DNA from: Saccharopolyspora dendranthemae
GTDB lineage: Bacteria; Actinomycetota; Actinomycetes; Mycobacteriales; Pseudonocardiaceae
DNA length: 64,000 nt
Direction: 5' to 3'
Assembly (NCBI RefSeq): GCF_007829955.1
Contig: NZ_VIWX01000005.1
Location: 434,001 to 498,000 of the forward strand
Made by a program: the position numbers and the translations under genes. Positions 46,401 to 54,398 of the stretch are shown piece by piece (the first letter of the stretch is position 1; every line of letters begins with the position of its first letter). The notes beneath the pieces are model-generated. The model did not search any database and was not told where the DNA came from. It saw only the letters and a program-made list of their open reading frames with translations.

Positions 46401-48413
46401 AAGGCCATGGGCATCACCGCCAAGGGTGCGTGGGAGAGCGTCAAGCGGCACTTCCTCGAACTCGACGTGGACACCCAGAGCGAGGAGTTCACCGTCGTCG
46501 GCGTCGGCGACATGGCCGGTGACGTGTTCGGCAACGGGATGCTGCTGTCCGAGCACATCCGGCTGGTGGCCGCGTTCAACCACATGCACGTGTTCATCGA
46601 CCCGAACCCGGACGCGGCGGTCTCCTTCGCCGAGCGGCGCAGGCTGTTCGACCTGCCGCGTTCCACCTGGGACGACTACGACCGGAGCAAGATCAGCGAG
46701 GGCGGCGGCGTGTGGTCGCGGTCGCTGAAGTCGATCCCGCTGAACCCGCAGATCCGGGAGGCGCTGGGCATCGACGAGTCGGTGCGCAAGCTGGCGCCCG
46801 CCGAGCTGATCAAGTGCATCCTGCTGGCACCGACCGACCTGCTGTGGAACGGCGGCATCGGCACCTACGTCAAGTCGGCGACCGAGACGCACGCCGAGGT
46901 CGGCGACAAGTCCAACGACCCGGTGCGCGTCAACGGCGGCGACCTGCGGGTCAAGGTCGTGGGCGAGGGCGGCAACCTCGGCCTGACCTCGCTGGGGCGC
47001 ATCGAGTTCAGCCGCGAGGGCGGCAAGGTCAACACCGACGCGCTGGACAACTCCGCCGGTGTGGACTGCTCCGACCACGAGGTCAACATCAAGATCCTGC
47101 TGGACCACCTGGTCACCGACGGCAGGCTCACCGGCCCGCAGCGCAACGAGCTGCTCGCCGAGATGACCGACGAGGTCGGCGAGCTCGTCCTGGCCGACAA
47201 CCACAGCCAGAACGGGGTTCTGGGCATCTCGCGGTCGCACGCCGGCCCGATGCTGCCGGTGCACGCCCGGCAGGTCGCCGCGCTGGAGGAGTCCGCGGGC
47301 CTGGACCGCGAGCTGGAGGCGCTGCCGACCAAGAAGGGCTTCCGCGACCTGGAGAAGGCCGGTGAGGGCCTGACCTCGCCGGAGCTGGCGACGCTGATGG
47401 CGCACGTCAAGCTCCAGCTCAAGCGGGACGTCCTGGCCAGCGGCCTGCCCGACACCGAAGCGTTCGCCGAGCGGCTCCCGGAGTACTTCCCGGAGCCGCT
47501 GCAGGAGCGCTACGGCGACGCCATCGCCGCGCACCCGCTGCGCCGCGAGATCATCACGACGTTGCTGGTCAACGAGATGGTCGACGGCGCGGGCATCTCC
47601 TACGCCTACCGCCTGGCCGAGGAGCTCAGCGCCTCCACCAGCGATGCGGTGCGGGCGTTCGCGGTCGTCACCAACGTCTACGACCTGCCCCGGTTGTGGG
47701 CCGACATCGACGCGCTGGGCGGTTCGGTGCCGATCGCGGTCGCCGACGAGATGGTGCTGGAGACGCGGCGGCTGCTCGACCGAGCGGCCCGCTGGATCCT
47801 GACCAACCGGCCGCAGCCGCTGGCCATCGGCGCCGAGACCACCCGGTTCCGGCCGGTCGTCGAGGAGCTGCGGCCGACTGTGCGAGGGTTGCTGCGCGGC
47901 CGCGCAGCCGAAGGCGTCAGCGCGCAGGTTCAGCGCTGGGTCGCCGCAGGTGTGCCGGACGCGCTGGCCGAACGGGTGGCGGTGCTGCTCGACGCCTACG
48001 CGTTGCTGGACATCCGGGAGGTCGCCGAGCTCGCCGAACGCGACGCCGGCATCGCGGCCGAGCGCAGCCCGCGCGAGAGCGCCGAGCTGTACTACGCGCT
48101 GTGGGCGCACCTGGACGTCGAGCGGATGCTCATCGCGGTCAACGAGCTGGAACGCGGCAACAGGTGGCACGCACTGGCTAGGCTGGCGTTGCGAGATGAT
48201 TTCTACGCATCGCTGCGTGCGATCACGGTCGACGTCCTGCGCACCTCCGAGCCGGAGGAGGGGTCGGAGGAGAAGATCGCGCGGTGGGAGTCGACGAACG
48301 CAGCGCGACTGGCGAGGGCCAACTCGTCGCTGGAGCAGATCGTCAGCTCCGGGCGGCTTGACCTGGCCACCTTGTCGGTGGCGGCGCGTCAGCTGCGCAG
48401 CATGGTGCGGTGA
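43479..48413 (+). CDS. gdh: NAD-specific glutamate dehydrogenase, large (180-kDa) type
   Basis: The 1644-residue protein belongs to the L_180 class of NAD-dependent glutamate dehydrogenases, which oxidise glutamate to 2-oxoglutarate and ammonium. Central catalytic sequence is clear: RFGSVARGGLRWSDRPQDF, KNAVIVPVGAKGGFV and the nucleotide-binding VVGEGGNLGLTSLGR. The N-terminal 600 residues include ACT-like regulatory domains and the C-terminal 400 a helical domain. GGAG precedes ATG 43479 by nine bases; GTG 43464 is an alternative start. In mycobacteria the orthologue is controlled by the FHA protein GarA. It lies in the ettA-gdh-thioesterase block conserved with mycobacteria. Confidence 0.95.
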   Translation: MTSNPGQAHTGTAGEQSENPELAKRRLLDRAVEFAPELGELLRTYYRHVPAEELVDDDPNDLVGALRSHHRLAATRAAGRPLVQIFNPTGDEHGWHSQATVVQTVTDDMPYLVDSLIAELGRDNADVLRVIHPIVVVRRDLAGELLEVLPEADPSDPPSGAMAESWMFVEVGQVVDPERLTALKQDLGGVLNDVREVVEDTERMLSCARSLADELEKNPPPLPHEDVTDGAGLLRWLADGHFTFLGYRHYELVEDDGDALQAVLASGLGVLRSDSVASRSLTTGPDSSALSKDLLVLTQAGAQSTVHRPVHPFYVGVKTFDESGRVTGEHRFLGLFTTTALHEDVLDIPFVERRVREVIHRAGFPLESYSGQRMLEEIQSYPRTELLSTDFETLQETITGVLALAERRKLKPFLRRDSYGRFFSCLVYLPRDRYTTSSRLAMQEVLLDELGGTGLEYSTRVGESTLARVHFVVHTDPEDQVEPNLGRIQQRLDGAIHTWDDQMVTELDAERSGRGAGGGPARALSEAISQAGQDYASGFPEAYKEDFSAAEGLRDLRRLESLKGSDDLRMSFYVPRDASAGQRRFKLYVGERVTLSRVLPVLQSMGVEVVDERPYDLTLEGSGNRFYIYDFGLRLDSGLLDNTDPQLLDSLRQRFEDAFRAVWLGDAEVDRFNALVLRAGLNWRQAAVLRAYAKYLRQVGIAYTQDYIEDSILAHRTTTTALVRLFEARFDPAIGEADRKTREAELTESVNELIDEVTSLDVDRILRSYLSLIRATLRTNYFVDMAERERPFLAFKLEPREIPGLPEPRPQFEIFVYSPWVEGVHLRFGSVARGGLRWSDRPQDFRTEILGLVKAQAVKNAVIVPVGAKGGFVVKRPPVATGDPAVDRKASRDEGVACYRMFISGLLDLTDNLVGGEVAPPQNVVRHDGDDTYLVVAADKGTATFSDIANEVAQSRGFWLGDAFASGGSVGYDHKAMGITAKGAWESVKRHFLELDVDTQSEEFTVVGVGDMAGDVFGNGMLLSEHIRLVAAFNHMHVFIDPNPDAAVSFAERRRLFDLPRSTWDDYDRSKISEGGGVWSRSLKSIPLNPQIREALGIDESVRKLAPAELIKCILLAPTDLLWNGGIGTYVKSATETHAEVGDKSNDPVRVNGGDLRVKVVGEGGNLGLTSLGRIEFSREGGKVNTDALDNSAGVDCSDHEVNIKILLDHLVTDGRLTGPQRNELLAEMTDEVGELVLADNHSQNGVLGISRSHAGPMLPVHARQVAALEESAGLDRELEALPTKKGFRDLEKAGEGLTSPELATLMAHVKLQLKRDVLASGLPDTEAFAERLPEYFPEPLQERYGDAIAAHPLRREIITTLLVNEMVDGAGISYAYRLAEELSASTSDAVRAFAVVTNVYDLPRLWADIDALGGSVPIAVADEMVLETRRLLDRAARWILTNRPQPLAIGAETTRFRPVVEELRPTVRGLLRGRAAEGVSAQVQRWVAAGVPDALAERVAVLLDAYALLDIREVAELAERDAGIAAERSPRESAELYYALWAHLDVERMLIAVNELERGNRWHALARLALRDDFYASLRAITVDVLRTSEPEEGSEEKIARWESTNAARLARANSSLEQIVSSGRLDLATLSVAARQLRSMVR

Positions 48414-48418
48414 CAGCC

Positions 48419-48452
48419 GGGGGTGGCGGTTCCAGCCGGGACCGCCACCCCC
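48419..48452 (+). terminator. 12-bp perfect hairpin after gdh
   Basis: GGGGGTGGCGGT (48419-48430) pairs with ACCGCCACCCCC (48441-48452) across a ten-base loop, six bases after the gdh stop. It is U-less. Its closeness to the next start suggests partial read-through or attenuation. Confidence 0.65.
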
Positions 48453-48478
48453 GAAACCAGGTAGGAGGGACAGGCCCA

Positions 48479-48904
48479 GTGGGCGCGTACGTAGCCGAGG
48501 TAGCCCTGCGCTGGTCCGACATGGACGCGTTCGGCCACGTCAACCACGCCAGGACGATCACGTTGCTGGAGGAGGCACGAGCCGATCTGCTGTTCACCGA
48601 AGCGGAACGGCAGGGCCTGCTGGGCATGGCCGAGGGCATGGTGGTCGCCCGGATCGTCATCGACTACCACGCGCCGCTGCTGTACGCGGCCAAGTCGTTG
48701 CAGGTCCGGATGTCGGTGCGGGACCTCAAGGCCGCGTCGTTCGTGATCGACTACACGGCGTTCGCGCAGGAAGCCGTCTGCACGGCGGAAACCCTGATGG
48801 TGCCCTACGACCTGAAGGCCGGACGGCCCCGTCGGCTCACCGAGGACGAGCGCGGGTTCCTGGCGGAGTGGCGCGCCGAGCAGTTGGAGCCGGGTCGTGC
48901 CTGA
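48479..48904 (+). CDS. Acyl-CoA thioesterase, hotdog (4HBT) family
   Basis: The 141-residue protein is a single hotdog domain with the 4HBT pattern VALRWSDMDAFGHVNHARTI near the N-terminus, whose aspartate is the likely catalytic residue, and VIDYHAPLLYAAKSLQVRMSV. It probably hydrolyses acyl-CoA, the acyl chain being unknown. The GTG at 48479 is preceded by TAGGAGGGA. The following gene overlaps it by eight bases. Confidence 0.85.
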   Translation: MGAYVAEVALRWSDMDAFGHVNHARTITLLEEARADLLFTEAERQGLLGMAEGMVVARIVIDYHAPLLYAAKSLQVRMSVRDLKAASFVIDYTAFAQEAVCTAETLMVPYDLKAGRPRRLTEDERGFLAEWRAEQLEPGRA

Positions 48905-49538
48905 GCTCCGCATGCCCGACCGGGTCGAGCGCGACGACCTGGGTGCGTTCGTCGCCCGTGCTGTCCGGCTGGACTCCCAGACCATGGTCCGGATGCGGAA
49001 CCGCCCCGACAGCGACCGGATGGACGTGTGGGCGGCCACCCCGTTCGACGCGCTGTCCACCCGAGTGGTGGAGGGCTCGGTCGATCCGGCGGACCTGACG
49101 ATCTCCGGGAACGAGCTGCTGGCGACGTTGACCGTCGCGGGCGGTGAGGTGATGGACCCCGGCGCGCCCAAGGACCTGCTGTGGCGCTCGGAGCTGCCAC
49201 CGGCCACCGGGTGGAAGCGCGTCGACGACCTACCGGCCCAGCTGGTCGGCGAGGTCGCGGAACGCGGAATCGACGTGGCCAAGGAGAACGTCGGTCCGAA
49301 GGGCACGCCACCGGCGTCGCTGCTGGACCAGGAGGTCTTCACGGTCCACGGCTCCGGCTACGACGTGAAGGTCCCGCTGCGCTGCCTGTTCGTCCTGTCC
49401 GGCATGGGGTTCCTGGTCGGCACCCCCGCCGAGACGGAGATCGTGCGGGTGAGCGCCACGGACTCCTGGCTGCGCCTCGACTCCCGCTTCGGCGCGGTCG
49501 TCCGCCGGCGCCACGCCCTCCTGCCGCTCCTGATCTGA
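48897..49538 (+). CDS. Conserved actinobacterial protein of unknown function
   Basis: The 213-residue protein is soluble, without signal peptide, with a mixed alpha/beta pattern (AVRLDSQTMVRMRNR, VWAATPFDALSTRVV, SLLDQEVFTVHG) and a basic C-terminus ending RRRHALLPLLI. It overlaps the thioesterase gene by eight bases, as does the paired gene next to gdh in mycobacteria (Rv2474c/Rv2475c region, from memory). Co-translation implies a joint role, but I cannot name a domain. The GTG start is fixed by this overlap. Confidence 0.78.
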   Translation: MPELRMPDRVERDDLGAFVARAVRLDSQTMVRMRNRPDSDRMDVWAATPFDALSTRVVEGSVDPADLTISGNELLATLTVAGGEVMDPGAPKDLLWRSELPPATGWKRVDDLPAQLVGEVAERGIDVAKENVGPKGTPPASLLDQEVFTVHGSGYDVKVPLRCLFVLSGMGFLVGTPAETEIVRVSATDSWLRLDSRFGAVVRRRHALLPLLI

Positions 49539-49551
49539 CCTCCGACCTGGG

Positions 49552-49581
49552 TCGGGGAAGTTTTCATGAGAACTTCCCCGA
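49552..49581. terminator. Bidirectional hairpin between convergent genes
   Basis: TCGGGGAAGTT (49552-49562) pairs with AACTTCCCCGA (49571-49581). It lies between the convergent genes ending at 49538 and 49601. T-rich and A-rich ends of the stem give modest U runs both ways. Confidence 0.65.
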
Positions 49582-49600
49582 TCAACCCCCTCGGTCGGCG

Positions 49601-50911
49601 TCAGGAGGTGGTGCGCTGCGGGTTCCGGGACGTCGTGGTCCATCGGACGATGTCGCTGACCAGGGCTTCCAACGGGCCGCGGCGGAAGAAGTGCCGCCAG
49701 CCGTAGGTGAAGGCGAAGGTGGCGACCAGGAACACCTCGGGCATGAAGGTGTTGATGAGCGCGACCATCCCCTCGGGCTGGTGGCCGTCGCGCGGGAACC
49801 ACGGCAGGTTCGGGTCGTCCATCGGCAGCGCGGGCCCCAAGCTCGCCAGATGCGCCAGGTTCTCCGGGACACCGCTCAGCGGCCAGCCACCGGTCGTGAT
49901 CTGCCAGGCCAGTGCCAGGGCGTGCGCGGCGTACAGGGTGAGCGCCATCGACCCGGCCTTGGCCAGCGGAGCCAGCCATCGTCCGGTCCGGTCTGACAGC
50001 TCCAGGCAGATCGACAGCACCAGCAGCGCGATCCCGCCCGCGCCCAGCAGCTCGAACGTGGTCCCGCTGTGCGCGTTGGCCGCCAGCAGCCACTCCGGGT
50101 GCCCGACCGGGATCGTGCCCTCCACCGGGCTCGGTGGGCCGGCAGGCATCAGGAGGAACGAAGCCTGGTAGCCGACCAGCGACAGCGCCAGGCCGATCAA
50201 GCCGATCCGCAACCGCACCCGCAGGGACTTCAGGTCCAGTCGTCCGACCGCCAGTCCCGCCAGCACCAGCGGCAGGTACGACGCGGCCGGGTAGAACCCG
50301 AGCAGCAGCAGGTCGAAAAGCCCCTCGTGGGCGATCAGGTGCCCGGGGTCGACGCTGTTGACCAGCGAGACCAGAGCCGACAGGGGCGTGTCCGCAGCGA
50401 TCCAGCCACGCAGCACGAACGACAGCTGCGGCCCGATGGCGGCGCTCACCGCCGCCGCGATGATCAAACCGCGCGCCCGCAGTCGCAGGAACGGCACCGC
50501 GAGCAGGAAGTACAAGCCGTAGAACGGGATGATCACCGTCAGCAGGAAGCCGGTCGCCTCGGTCGCCTTCGCCAGCGCCAACCCGAGCACCAGGAGCACC
50601 ACCGCGCGCACCGCGACTCGTCGCTTCGCATCGCGCAACGCCTGGCCCGTCGGCGGTGTCGTCCGCCCGGTCATCAGGGCCAGCGACACACCGGCCAGGA
50701 AGGTGAACAACGCGGTCGAGCGACCGGAGAAGAACTGCGCCACCACCACCTCGGGCCAGCCGCCTGCGAACGGCACGCCGAAGTGGATGCAGAACATGCC
50801 GAACACGGCGATGAATCGGGCGACGTCCACGCCCACCAGTCGGCCCGGCCGCCCGGCGGTGGTCGGCCGCGCCCGACGAGGTGAACTCCGTTCGGGCGCA
50901 ACAGCAGTCAT
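49601..50911 (-). CDS. Polytopic membrane protein, heparan-glucosaminide acetyltransferase-like (DUF1624/DUF418 type)
   Basis: The 436-residue protein has about ten membrane segments. The opening GRLVGVDVARFIAVFGMFCIHFG is the hallmark of the YeiB/HGSNAT-like group, whose histidine at the end of helix one may take part in acyl transfer. SGRSTALFTFLAGVSLALM follows, and the C-terminal part (GGIALLVLSICLELSDRTG, TYGWRHFFRRGPLEALV) is DUF418-like. Substrates of bacterial members are unknown. The ATG at 50911 lacks a strong ribosome site; a GTG-type start further upstream at 50977 is possible. Confidence 0.8.
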   Translation of the reverse strand: MTAVAPERSSPRRARPTTAGRPGRLVGVDVARFIAVFGMFCIHFGVPFAGGWPEVVVAQFFSGRSTALFTFLAGVSLALMTGRTTPPTGQALRDAKRRVAVRAVVLLVLGLALAKATEATGFLLTVIIPFYGLYFLLAVPFLRLRARGLIIAAAVSAAIGPQLSFVLRGWIAADTPLSALVSLVNSVDPGHLIAHEGLFDLLLLGFYPAASYLPLVLAGLAVGRLDLKSLRVRLRIGLIGLALSLVGYQASFLLMPAGPPSPVEGTIPVGHPEWLLAANAHSGTTFELLGAGGIALLVLSICLELSDRTGRWLAPLAKAGSMALTLYAAHALALAWQITTGGWPLSGVPENLAHLASLGPALPMDDPNLPWFPRDGHQPEGMVALINTFMPEVFLVATFAFTYGWRHFFRRGPLEALVSDIVRWTTTSRNPQRTTS

Positions 50912-51002
50912 GGCATCCAGCTGAGATCGGGGAACGATGACCGGAAATCTACCGACCGCTTCCGGGCCTCCGGTCACCTGCCCGCGTGTTGCGAGGTCCC
51001 GC

Positions 51003-52064
51003 TCACACCAGCCACGCGGCGCTGCCGGGCGGCAACTCGCCCTCGACCAGCGGTCGAGAGCTCAGCAGCACTTCGCCGGGAGGCAGCGGAACCGGTTCCG
51101 CCGAGGTGTTCAACGCGCAGATCAGGGTGCTGCCGACCCGCCGGAACGCGAAGCAGTCCTCGGGGGCGCCGAACCACTCGACCTCGTCGCCGGTGAACGC
51201 CGGATGCGTCGCCCGCATCTCCAGGGCGTGCCGGTACAGCGACAGGGTGGACTCCTCGTCCTCCAGCTGCGCCTCGACGGTGAAGTGAACCCAGTCGTGC
51301 GGGATCGCCGACCAGTCGGCCCGCGCGGCGGAGAACCCGAACGGCCGCATCAGGCCCTCCCACGGCATCCGGATCCGCTCGGTGCCGGGCAGGCCCAGTT
51401 CCTCACCGTGCCGCAGGCAGACCGCGCCGGGCAGGGCCAGCTGCACCATCGCCATCGCGCGCACCGGTGTCAACGCCGCGTGGTCGCGGATGCGCGTGCT
51501 GTCCCGGCTCGCCATCGCCCACGCCGGGCGGGGGCCGGTGGAGCCCAGGACCGTTGTGATCGCCTTCTGCACCGGGCCCGCCGAGAACCCCGCCACGGCC
51601 AGGTCCAGGCCGAACAGCAGCTGCCAGTTGCCGGTACCGCTGCCGATCACGATGCGGTCGGGGTAGTCGGCCAGCACCGCGCCGACCGCGTCCGCCGGGT
51701 CGTTGCGCGGCGCCAGGTGGAAGCCGTCGATGCCGTTGTCCAGCCACGGGCGCAGCACCGGGCCGGGCTCGGTGCGCGAGGGATCGACGTCCATCGCCAG
51801 GAGCACCCTCAGCCCGTTGCCGTGCGCCTCGCCCAGGAGCCTGTCGAGGGCGGGGGAGGCCGGGTCCGTGCCGGCCATGCCTGCCAGCACGATCGCGTCC
51901 ACGCCCAGCAGCTCCAAGTAGCCGAGCCTGCCGCGGATCCCGTCGAGATCGCCGACGCCGTCATCGTCGGCGTCGGCGAAGGCGCCGACGTCGATCTGGT
52001 AGCAGACCGCGTCGTACCACCACGGTCGTTCGCCGTGGTCAGCCCGCGTGCCCACCTGCCGCAT
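51003..52064 (-). CDS. GH13-fold protein lacking catalytic residues (AglA-like pseudoenzyme)
   Basis: The N-terminus (WWYDAVCYQIDVGAFADADD then GVGDLDGIRGRLGYL) is clearly GH13, like oligo-1,6-glucosidases. The 353-residue length is far below the 500-550 residues usual for the family. The catalytic regions are altered: region I reads MDVDPS, region II GFHLAPR in place of GFRxD, region III IGSGTG without the glutamate, and region IV ASRDS without NH. It should therefore be inactive as a glycosidase and may bind sugar or regulate. ATG 52064 follows AAGGACCTGGAG; a GTG at 52109 overlaps the globin gene. M. tuberculosis pairs glbO with aglA similarly. Confidence 0.8.
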   Translation of the reverse strand: MRQVGTRADHGERPWWYDAVCYQIDVGAFADADDDGVGDLDGIRGRLGYLELLGVDAIVLAGMAGTDPASPALDRLLGEAHGNGLRVLLAMDVDPSRTEPGPVLRPWLDNGIDGFHLAPRNDPADAVGAVLADYPDRIVIGSGTGNWQLLFGLDLAVAGFSAGPVQKAITTVLGSTGPRPAWAMASRDSTRIRDHAALTPVRAMAMVQLALPGAVCLRHGEELGLPGTERIRMPWEGLMRPFGFSAARADWSAIPHDWVHFTVEAQLEDEESTLSLYRHALEMRATHPAFTGDEVEWFGAPEDCFAFRRVGSTLICALNTSAEPVPLPPGEVLLSSRPLVEGELPPGSAAWLV

Positions 52065-52099
52065 CTCCAGGTCCTTCGCTCCTAGATCGGGTCCGCCGC

Positions 52100-52483
52100 T
52101 CAGAACCACGAGTTGATCATGCTGTTGGCGGCCATCTCCAAGTACTGCCAGAGCTGGTCGCGGTGTTCCGGCTTCAACTTGGCTTCGTCCACAGCGATGC
52201 GCATGCAGCGAAGCCAGGCGTCGCGCTCGGCCGGGCCGATCTTGAACGGCGCGTGCCGCATCCGCAGCCGCGGGTGTCCGCGCTGGTCGGAGTACGTGTG
52301 CGGGCCACCCCAGTACTGCATGAGGAACAGCCGCAGCCGCTCCTCGGCCGGCCCGAGGTCTTCCTCGGGGTAGAGCGGGCGCAGCAGCTCGTCCTTGGCC
52401 ACCTCTTCGTAGAAGCGGGCCACGATCTGGTGGAAGGTGGCTTCGCCGCCGACCTGCTCGTAGAAACTCTCCACGGAAGTCAC
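52100..52483 (-). CDS. glbO: Group II truncated haemoglobin (trHbO)
   Basis: The 127-residue globin has the truncated group II pattern: SFYEQVGGEATFHQIVARFY, LRPLYPEED, QYWGGPHTYSDQRGHPRLR, the proximal histidine in RMRHAPF and tryptophan G8 in DAWLRCM. It binds oxygen and may detoxify NO or peroxide. The GTG start at 52483 is the only one that gives full family length. It is upstream of, and co-directional with, the GH13-like gene. Confidence 0.93.
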   Translation of the reverse strand: MTSVESFYEQVGGEATFHQIVARFYEEVAKDELLRPLYPEEDLGPAEERLRLFLMQYWGGPHTYSDQRGHPRLRMRHAPFKIGPAERDAWLRCMRIAVDEAKLKPEHRDQLWQYLEMAANSMINSWF

Positions 52484-52819
52484 CCTTCCATCCTCTCAGG
52501 TGCCGAACTGGACGTTTCAGTGGTCGGTCAGCTGCTGTCCGTGGTGCTGTGTGAGGCTCATGATTACTCAGGCTTACAGGGAGTGAAGCTCATCGCTCGA
52601 TCCCGGCCGCTGACCCCTGCTCCAGTCCGTTGCCGCATGGCGGACCCCTGCTCCAGTCCGTTGCCGCATGGCGGACTCCTGCACTCTGTGCCCACGCCCC
52701 GTCAGGAGGTTATTGATCTCCGTCAACGGAATCGAGCCACGAATCCTGCTGGAAGTAGTCGTCGTCGTTGATTTCCTGGATTCCGCTGAGGCTTTTGTCT
52801 GAAATCCCCATCTCGACTT
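52484..52819. other. 336-base intergenic region with a 31-bp tandem repeat, no gene seen
   Basis: The stretch between the globin start and the end of the small membrane protein gene shows no open frame with a ribosome site and coding bias. It contains two exact 31-bp tandem units and a less GC-rich segment near 52700-52810. The globin promoter should lie in 52484-52560. Confidence 0.55.
52612..52673. repeat. 31-bp tandem repeat, two copies
   Basis: The unit starting GACCCCTGCTCCAGTC at 52612 is repeated exactly from 52643. A short third start (GACTCCTGC) follows at 52674. Nothing suggests it is coding. Confidence 0.85.
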
Positions 52820-53125
52820 TCAGGCCAGTCCAGAAAACCAGAACGCGGCGAAGGCCAAGGTCACCGCCAGTGGCAGGAGGACGAAAACCTGCCAGGTTTT
52901 GACCACGCGTCCTCCCAAGTAGTTGACCACGATGCTGAGCACGCCCATGAATCCAGCCAGCACTCGATAGCTCGTCACTTCATCGAATAGCAGGAACGCC
53001 GATACCGTGATTGCCATCGCTGGCAGGACGTAGAGGCCCCGGTGGTTCCGGCGCCAGTCCGCGCTCCGATCAATGACCGGCTTCGGAAATGCGGTGCCAG
53101 GATTGGTTGCTGCGTCGGGGGCCAT
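52820..53125 (-). CDS. Small membrane protein, about three transmembrane segments
   Basis: This 101-residue protein has a 33-residue polar start and three hydrophobic segments (LYVLPAMAITVSAFLLF, VLAGFMGVLSIVVNYLGG, VFVLLPLAVTLAFAAFWF). A GGAAGG site lies before the ATG at 53125. No family is recognised. It is separated from mscS by a strong hairpin, so it is probably a separate transcript. Confidence 0.65.
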   Translation of the reverse strand: MAPDAATNPGTAFPKPVIDRSADWRRNHRGLYVLPAMAITVSAFLLFDEVTSYRVLAGFMGVLSIVVNYLGGRVVKTWQVFVLLPLAVTLAFAAFWFSGLA

Positions 53126-53234
53126 GACTTCACCCTTCCTCTAACACCACACAAGAGTCACCTGTCACACGGCCATGGGCAGACAGGCGCCTGGACCTGG
53201 TCATCAGGCAAGGCCGAGCGCCCCACAGAGCGAA

Positions 53235-53268
53235 GATCCCCCGGCCGATGTGGTCGGCTCGGGGGATC
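53235..53268 (-). terminator. 14-bp hairpin (one bulge) after mscS
   Basis: GATCCCCCGGCCGA (53235-53248) pairs with TCGGCTCGGGGGATC (53254-53268), with one bulged base. It begins nine bases past the stop of the mechanosensitive channel gene. It should end the minus-strand transcript. Confidence 0.7.
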
Positions 53269-53277
53269 GCTCGCTGG

Positions 53278-54261
53278 TCAGCTCGTCGTGGAAATCGTGC
53301 TGGGGGGTAGGGGGCGGCCGTTGGGGTACGGGGGTTCGATGGCCGAGTCGTCGTAGGCGCGCTTGACGTCCACGCGGAGTCTGCGCTGGACCGCCCACTG
53401 GCGCCCGGGCCTGACCTTCACCGTCAGGCGCAGGGTGACCGTGTCCGAGGTGATCTGGTCGACGCCCAGCATTTCCGGAGGCTCCAGGACGTCCTTGGAC
53501 AGGGGCTCCCGGGAGGTGGCGTCGGTGGCGACCTTGCCCGCGACCTCGATGGCCTTCTGCACGTCCGAGTTGTGCGAGATCGGGAAGTCCACGACCGCGA
53601 CGGCGAATCCCTGAGACGAGTTGCCCACGCGCAGGATCTCGCCGTTGCGGACGTACCAGACGGTGCCGTTGATGTCGCGCAGCGTCGTGACCCGCAGGCC
53701 CACCGCCTCGACCGAACCGGAGGCCTCGCCCAGGTCCACGACGTCACCGACGCCGTACTGGTCCTCGACCATCATGAACATCCCGGACAGGAAGTCCCGC
53801 ACCAGGTTCTGGGCACCGAAGGCGACCGCCACGCCCAGCACACCGGCCGAAGCCAGCACCGGGGCGATCTGCACGCCCAGGATCTGCAAGATGTATATGA
53901 CGGCCAGGCCGAAGATCACGAACGAGGTGAGCGACTTCAGCACCGAGCCGATGGTCTTGGCGCGCTGCCTGCGCCGCTCGGAGAGCAGCTCGGAGGTGAG
54001 GCTGTCACCGCGGCGCTCGCGCAGCGGCGAGAGCAGCTTCGGCGGTTTGCCGTTGCCGCGGGTCAGGCGGTTGATCGTGCGGTGCAGCAGCCATCGCACC
54101 AAGAAGGCGATGACCAGCACCAGCACGATCTGCAACGGCTTGGCGATGAGCAGGTCGGCGTAGGAAGCCAGCCACGCGTTCTGGGTCCAGTCGAAGACCG
54201 CCTGGCACCAGCGCTCGGTCGGGTCGCACGTCGGCGGCTGGGATAAGAGCGGCAGGTTCAT
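53278..54261 (-). CDS. MscS-family mechanosensitive channel
   Basis: The 327-residue protein has a first membrane helix at about residues 40-60, a basic loop and two further helices; the third, pore-lining one reads VLASAGVLGVAVAFGAQNLVRDF, the classic Gly/Ala-packed MscS TM3. The cytoplasmic beta domain follows (GVGDVVDLGEASGSVEAVGLRVT, IPNG-like YVRNGEI). It opens under membrane tension to release solutes during osmotic downshock. The ATG at 54261 begins MNLPLLSQ. Length matches the short YnaI/YkuT-like actinobacterial forms. Confidence 0.9.
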   Translation of the reverse strand: MNLPLLSQPPTCDPTERWCQAVFDWTQNAWLASYADLLIAKPLQIVLVLVIAFLVRWLLHRTINRLTRGNGKPPKLLSPLRERRGDSLTSELLSERRRQRAKTIGSVLKSLTSFVIFGLAVIYILQILGVQIAPVLASAGVLGVAVAFGAQNLVRDFLSGMFMMVEDQYGVGDVVDLGEASGSVEAVGLRVTTLRDINGTVWYVRNGEILRVGNSSQGFAVAVVDFPISHNSDVQKAIEVAGKVATDATSREPLSKDVLEPPEMLGVDQITSDTVTLRLTVKVRPGRQWAVQRRLRVDVKRAYDDSAIEPPYPNGRPLPPSTISTTS

Positions 54262-54398
54262 GGGTACGGGGGTTCTCCACGTGCTGTCGATCGTCGGGGT
54301 TCGCCGTGAGGCGGCGAGGGACCGACCGGTCCGAACTTCGTGCGCGCCCCGCGGCGCACGACGATCGAGAACCGGTACGCCAGAACCGAGTTCGGGGC

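Noticed and set aside
44361..48170. A 1269-codon open frame on the minus strand opposite gdh
   Set aside because: It is the mirror of GC-rich codon bias in gdh, has no domain or ribosome site, and the opposite frame has clear glutamate dehydrogenase motifs throughout.
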